NCBI GenBank assembly: GCA_036386415.1
Contig: DASVVT010000075.1
Coordinates: 1-8,976 of the forward strand
Length of the DNA: 8,976 bases
Reading direction: 5' to 3'
DNA from: DASVVT01 sp036386415
GTDB lineage: Bacteria; Acidobacteriota; Blastocatellia; Pyrinomonadales; Pyrinomonadaceae
The notes beneath the pieces are model-generated. The model did no database searches. It had not been told where the DNA came from and was given only the letters and a program-made list of their open reading frames with translations. Within the stretch, counting starts at the first letter, position 1. The number at the start of each line of letters is the position of its first letter. A program made the translations under genes and the position numbers. Of this stretch, positions 6,486 through 8,976 are shown piece after piece.

Positions 6486-6686
6486 ATGAAAACAAAAATG
6501 AAGGGGCAAACGGATGTTGATGAACACCTGCTCATCAGCCAGGCCAAAGCGGCGGAGTTGTGTGGCATGACACGGGAGGCAATTCACGATCTAGTACGAC
6601 GGGGGCGCTTCAACTCTGTAGAGACGGAAGGGCGGGCGCTTGTCTATCGCAAAGATGTCGAAGCATTCGCGGCAGAGAAGAAATAG
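6486..6686 (+). CDS. Small helix-turn-helix DNA-binding protein (excisionase/MerR-like)
   Basis: A 66-aa protein, the only plus-strand gene in the window. It follows the HTH_17/excisionase pattern: LLISQAKAAELCGMT forms helix 1 and the turn, REAIHDLVRRGRF the recognition helix, and ETEGRALVYRKDVEAF the small wing, ending FAAEKK. Proteins of this type are Xis-like recombination directionality factors, MerR-type regulators or antitoxin-like regulators; no integrase or partner toxin is adjacent. An in-frame GTG at 6471 would add five residues (MYCLS), but ATG at 6486 is preferred because the upstream residues are not family-like and a possible -10 box overlaps them. It converges on the small-protein cluster and could regulate it, which is only an inference from position. 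Confidence 0.82.
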   Translation: MKTKMKGQTDVDEHLLISQAKAAELCGMTREAIHDLVRRGRFNSVETEGRALVYRKDVEAFAAEKK

Positions 6687-6754
6687 ACAAAAGTCTCGTT
6701 CGCAGAAAAATGGCGCGCATGCGACCCACCCCCCGTAACACGTCTGGCCTCTTT

Positions 6755-7018
6755 TTACCGGCGTTCCAGCTCGCGCTCTCTTTGTCGATACGCCTGCTTT
6801 GCCTCGCGGATACGACGCCAGGCATCTCCGATGGCCTCCCGCTCGGTCCGAAAGACGGTCAGACCCTCGCGCGCAAGCGTTAGACTGCGATCCCATGAGG
6901 TCAAAGTCTCTTCCGTGCTGCCCGGCTCGTCCATGACGTGAATAACAAAAGGAGTCTCGGGTTTGGGCTGGTCGTTGTGTATGTTGTTGGTGTAGCTGAT
7001 AAAGCCTCCCATTTTCAT
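6755..7018 (-). CDS. Hypothetical protein, 87 aa, charged helical C-terminus
   Basis: No family recognised. The N-terminus (MKMGGFISYTNN) and the central FVIHVMDEPGS segment look like a small beta-containing domain. The last ~30 residues (from about 58) are rich in Arg, Glu and Ala and predict a long amphipathic helix ending RERELERR. The start is ATG at 7018 with GAAAGG about 10 nt upstream; a second ATG at residue 3 is possible. It is the last gene of the five-gene small-protein run, 15 nt after the KOW-like gene. A longer overlapping frame (6591-7037) was rejected because it lacks a ribosome-binding site and looks compositionally random. Probably a real gene of unknown function. Confidence 0.65.
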   Translation of the reverse strand: MKMGGFISYTNNIHNDQPKPETPFVIHVMDEPGSTEETLTSWDRSLTLAREGLTVFRTEREAIGDAWRRIREAKQAYRQRERELERR

Positions 7019-7033
7019 CTATTGTTGCCTTTC

Positions 7034-7276
7034 TCACTTGCCGGTCGAAGCTGTGGTTAATGGAACAGTGCCGGGGGTTGCTTGCACTTTCAGCAGGTCA
7101 CCCATCGTGCGAACATCCGCCTGCCCGTCATCGAGCATGATATGTACCTGCGCATAGGCCCCGAATTGGTTGCCATGCCACGCGATATTGTCAACGGTTC
7201 CTGTCTTACCTTCATGGCGGCCATAACGGATACGAATCTGGTCGCCTATCACTATGATGTTGTCCTGATCGCTCAT
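7034..7276 (-). CDS. Small KOW-like (SH3-fold) protein, function unknown
   Basis: An 80-aa protein. Residues 9-28 (VIGDQIRIRYGRHEGKTGTV) resemble a KOW motif, the beta-hairpin module of NusG and several ribosomal proteins, and the remainder (to LLKV at 61-64) could complete an SH3-like barrel. The last ~16 residues are Thr/Pro-rich and probably flexible. KOW modules bind RNA or protein, so an RNA-linked role is possible but not shown. The start is ATG with only a weak purine-rich ribosome-binding site. It lies 14 nt downstream of the membrane-protein gene and 15 nt upstream of the 87-aa gene, consistent with one transcript. Confidence 0.75.
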   Translation of the reverse strand: MSDQDNIIVIGDQIRIRYGRHEGKTGTVDNIAWHGNQFGAYAQVHIMLDDGQADVRTMGDLLKVQATPGTVPLTTASTGK

Positions 7277-7290
7277 TTCTTACTTCTTTC

Positions 7291-7479
7291 TCAGCTTTTC
7301 ACTCTTGCCGCGCCGAAGACTATTAAGCCGACGGCGAGGGTAACAATACCGATGTACATAAAGAGATTGCTGACCCGTGTGGCTGTCGTAGCGGGCCCGC
7401 TGAGATTGATCAGCGTGAAGCCGATTCCACAAAGCACACCCACCGTCATTAAAATACGTCCTGCGTCTCTACGTCTCAT
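7291..7479 (-). CDS. Small two-helix membrane protein, function unknown
   Basis: A 62-aa protein with a basic N-terminus (MRRRDAGR), a hydrophobic stretch at about 9-27, a short polar loop and a second hydrophobic stretch at about 38-57, ending ARVKS. It is probably an inner-membrane hairpin with both ends in the cytoplasm by the positive-inside rule. The ATG is preceded by AGAGGAAGC about 10 nt upstream, a good ribosome-binding site that supports a real gene. It resembles no family that can be named. The 120-nt gap upstream of it separates it from the 93-aa gene and holds no convincing gene. Confidence 0.7.
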   Translation of the reverse strand: MRRRDAGRILMTVGVLCGIGFTLINLSGPATTATRVSNLFMYIGIVTLAVGLIVFGAARVKS

Positions 7480-7599
7480 TCCAATGCTTCCTCTAAACTA
7501 TTAACCTGCCCATACAGTGCAAAACGGTCGATTCAACCTGGTGAACAAGAAACCGCTTCCTGCTGCCATGACTTCTGACGTCGGCGCTTTATCTCTTCA

Positions 7600-7881
7600 T
7601 TAGTCCAGCGCTTTATTCATCTCTTGAGCGGTCTGTTCTGAAATTTCATGCCGCGAGCGCTTCGGTTGCTCGTGTGCGAGGTTATCCATCTGGGCGAAAG
7701 CCTGGTTTAACTCATCGCTATTGATGATGATCCGTTGTTCCTGCACGATACTATCAACAGACCACTCGCGATTGTGCTTACGCCATGCCGCTTCCAGAGC
7801 ACCCGCGAGAGATTCGCTGTAAGTTTTAGTCCAGGTGGAAACAAAAGGAGCGCGACTATTAACCATATATTTTCCGGCCAT
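7600..7881 (-). CDS. Hypothetical protein, 93 aa
   Basis: No family recognised. The protein is soluble and polar. An N-terminal segment (MAGKYMVNSRAPFVSTWTK) is followed by a probable helix SESLAGALEAAWRKHNREW at about 22-40, a short strand QRIIINSDELN at about 49-59, and a charged helical tail rich in Gln, Glu and Lys. The start is ATG, with AAGGAAGG about 10 nt upstream, a strong ribosome-binding site. It is the second gene of the minus-strand small-gene run, 36 nt after the zinc-finger gene. The 3' end contains a short imperfect tandem duplication spanning the stop codon. Confidence 0.7.
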   Translation of the reverse strand: MAGKYMVNSRAPFVSTWTKTYSESLAGALEAAWRKHNREWSVDSIVQEQRIIINSDELNQAFAQMDNLAHEQPKRSRHEISEQTAQEMNKALD

Positions 7882-7917
7882 TTCTCTTACCTTCCTTCTT
7901 TTCGTCTGATTTGCGTT

Positions 7918-8154
7918 TTAACTGAAGACACGCGCCCAGCCTGTCCCCCCGCAGGTCAGGCAGGCAGCGGTCTGGTTACGTCTGCCAGCGCCTCCGCATT
8001 GCCGACATTGTCCTGCCGGGTGGGTCACTGAAACATGCCCCTTGCCACCGCAGACCAGGCACGATATGACGTAGCCCACGGAGATGGCACGCTTTCCCGA
8101 ACCCGCACACCATGCGCACGTTTGCGTCGCACGATCTATCAACAGTTGGCTCAT
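7918..8154 (-). CDS. Stand-alone DnaJ-type zinc-finger protein (four CxxCxGxG motifs)
   Basis: A 78-aa protein made almost only of a cysteine-rich domain like the central region of DnaJ/Hsp40. Four motifs are present: CAWCAGSG at 13-20, CLVCGGKG at 32-39, CRQCGGAG at 50-57 and CLTCGGTG at 65-72. In DnaJ, motifs 1 and 4 bind one zinc and motifs 2 and 3 the other; the spacing here (19, 18 and 15 residues between first cysteines) is compatible with that. There is no J-domain and no C-terminal substrate domain, so it is not DnaJ. It could assist protein folding, bind nucleic acid, or be a small zinc-binding partner. The start is ATG with GGGTGGGTGA close upstream. It is the first gene of the small-gene run. 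Confidence 0.82.
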   Translation of the reverse strand: MSQLLIDRATQTCAWCAGSGKRAISVGYVISCLVCGGKGHVSVTHPAGQCRQCGGAGRRNQTAACLTCGGTGWARVFS

Positions 8155-8627
8155 CTTTCACCCACCCTCAAAAGGTCAGATGAAACAGGACGCACAGCGA
8201 GACTTACACCCAGCAAGGTTGTCTGCCTGCGCCTCACCGTGTAAGGCGGATAGAAGCCGATTTTTGTTTGAATTTGAAATGCCGCAGGTGCAGACATCAA
8301 GATGCTCCTTGTCGGTCGCGTTTGCAAAAACAACAGACGGCACAAGGAGAAGGGCAACGCGCTCGAAATCCCGATGTCGAGAGTATATTTTCGAAAGAAT
8401 AATTAGTAACGTACGAGAGAAGTATACCACACATATGTACGCCGGATGGAATCAGGGGTGCAACTAAGGTAACGCCTCTCTCTCGATGCAGGGCTCCGGC
8501 ACGGAAATTCTAAATGCTCTCTCTTTGTGTGTGCGCCCGAAGCTGAAAAGCTCAGAGCGCCCCCGGCATAAATGTTCTACTGCCAGGAGCGCTCCGTTTA
8601 AAGTGTCGCAGATTATCTTGAACCTGA
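8155..8627. other. Intergenic region of 473 nt without a convincing gene
   Basis: Frames on both strands here give low-complexity, non-family proteins and lack good ribosome-binding sites. The right end holds the putative terminator of the RRM gene (8555-8594). Around 8385-8440 the sequence is AT-rich and contains a minus-strand TATACT (8426-8421) and the palindrome ACATATGT (8431-8438). This is a plausible site for the promoter and operator of the small-gene run, though no good -35 box was found. If the promoter is there, the run would have a long 5' leader of about 260 nt. Confidence 0.45.
8555..8594 (-). terminator. Putative terminator hairpin of the RRM gene
   Basis: On the minus strand GAGCGCTCCTGGCA and TGCCGGGGGCGCTC pair over 14 bp around a 12-nt loop, starting 34 nt after the stop of the RRM gene. 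Two positions are G-U wobbles in the minus-strand RNA but would be A-C mismatches in a plus-strand RNA, which supports function in this direction. The following bases read TGAGCTTTTC, so the U-tract is weak; it may be an imperfect intrinsic terminator or a 3'-end stabilising hairpin. Confidence 0.55.
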
Positions 8628-8948
8628 TTACCAGCGTGATCCGCCGCCGTAATTGCCACGGCCACCGCTGCCATTACGACCACCACCACCACCGCGATCT
8701 TCGCGCGGCTTGGCCTCATTGACCTTCAGGCTACGACCGCCCACTTCCTTGCCATTAAATTGCGAGATGGCTGCCTCGCCCTCTTCCTTGGAAGACATTT
8801 CGACGAAGCCGAAGCCGCGTGAGCGTCCCGTGTCGCGGTCTTCGACGACCGAAGCCGACTCGACCGTGCCCGCCTGCGCGAACAACTGCTGCAAATCTTC
8901 GCTCGAAGTCTGGAACGCGAGATTGCCGACATAAAGTTTCATAGACAT
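8628..8948 (-). CDS. Glycine-rich RRM-domain RNA-binding protein
   Basis: A 106-aa protein with one RNA recognition motif and a glycine-rich tail, the typical form of bacterial cold-inducible RNA-binding (Rbp) proteins. RNP2 is LYVGNL at 5-10 and RNP1 is RGFGFVEM at 44-51, with the usual FQTSSEDLQQLF helix between. The domain ends at about residue 80. The tail (from about 83) is rich in Gly, Arg, Asn and Ser, with GGGGG and RGG-like pieces that can add nonspecific RNA affinity. Such proteins bind single-stranded RNA and are often induced by cold. The start is ATG at 8948 with a strong purine-rich ribosome-binding site; a second ATG two codons later is possible. It is a complete single-gene unit with its probable terminator downstream; its promoter lies outside the window. 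Confidence 0.95.
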   Translation of the reverse strand: MSMKLYVGNLAFQTSSEDLQQLFAQAGTVESASVVEDRDTGRSRGFGFVEMSSKEEGEAAISQFNGKEVGGRSLKVNEAKPREDRGGGGGRNGSGGRGNYGGGSRW

Positions 8949-8957
8949 TTTTGTGTA

Positions 8958-8974
8958 CCTCTCCCCTCTGGGAG
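8958..8974 (-). promoter_or_regulatory. Ribosome-binding site of the RRM gene, possibly in a small hairpin
   Basis: The minus strand reads AGAGGGGAGAGG (8969-8958), ending 9 nt before the ATG. Just upstream, CTCCC (8974-8970) can pair with GGGAG (8965-8961) around an AGAG loop, which would cover part of the purine run and leave AGG free. The window ends here, so the rest of the leader is not seen. Confidence 0.45.
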
Positions 8975-8976
8975 TG

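Noticed and set aside
5508..6623. 12-nt identity AACTCTGTAGAG between repeat C (5508-5519) and the HTH gene (6612-6623)
   Set aside because: The match does not extend on either side and lies within coding sequence in the second case, so it is probably chance.
6591..7037. Minus-strand frame of 148 aa overlapping the 87-aa gene
   Set aside because: It runs into the 3' end of the HTH gene and has no ribosome-binding site and no family features. The 87-aa frame has a good ribosome-binding site and regular spacing to its neighbours.
7501..7569. 22-codon minus-strand frame (MAAGSGFLFT...) in the gap before the membrane-protein gene
   Set aside because: Weak ribosome-binding site, and no homology or composition signal; chance occurrence is likely in a 120-nt gap.
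8084..8467. Plus-strand frame of 127 aa over the zinc-finger gene and the following gap
   Set aside because: It is antisense to the zinc-finger gene, shows no motif and has irregular composition. Two minus-strand frames at 8151-8357 and 8176-8430 were rejected for the same lack of support.

Overview
The window looks like a piece of a GC-rich bacterial chromosome. The lineage cannot be fixed from sequence alone. An Acidobacteriota-type genome is a reasonable guess, from the dispersed CACCACAGAG-type intergenic repeats, the Ppx-CHAD pairing and the glycine-rich RRM protein, but this is inference. All but one of the genes lie on the minus strand. No rRNA, tRNA, CRISPR array, transposase or integrase is visible.

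Region 1 (about 265-5464, minus strand, read right to left) is a tightly packed six-gene block: a small thioredoxin-like [2Fe-2S] protein, an ApaH-like metallophosphatase, two tandem thymidylate-kinase-like P-loop proteins, a Ppx/GppA phosphatase with a C-terminal HD domain, and a CHAD-domain protein. Three junctions are 4-nt overlaps of the ATGA or TTGA type. One gap is 11 nt and one is 50 nt, so co-transcription and translational coupling are likely. Ppx/GppA and CHAD point to inorganic polyphosphate or (p)ppGpp. The ApaH-like enzyme and the kinase-like pair point to nucleotides and nucleotide polyphosphates. The second kinase-like protein has Arg in place of the Walker A Lys.

Region 2 (5465-6470) holds a SixA-type histidine phosphatase gene flanked by repeats. 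Three intergenic repeat elements (1-99, 5502-5598, 6240-6340) share an 11-bp core and sit at the borders of this block and of the sixA gene.

Region 3 (6471-8154) begins with the only plus-strand gene, a small excisionase/MerR-type helix-turn-helix protein that may be leaderless. Facing it is a minus-strand run of five very small genes: a stand-alone DnaJ-type zinc finger with four CxxCxGxG motifs, a 93-aa unknown, a two-helix membrane protein, a KOW-like protein and an 87-aa unknown with a charged helical tail. Most have good ribosome-binding sites. Their joint function is unknown.

Region 4 (8155-8976) is a 473-nt gap followed by a glycine-rich RRM RNA-binding protein gene on the minus strand, with a probable terminator hairpin downstream and a Shine-Dalgarno sequence that may be partly folded into a small hairpin.
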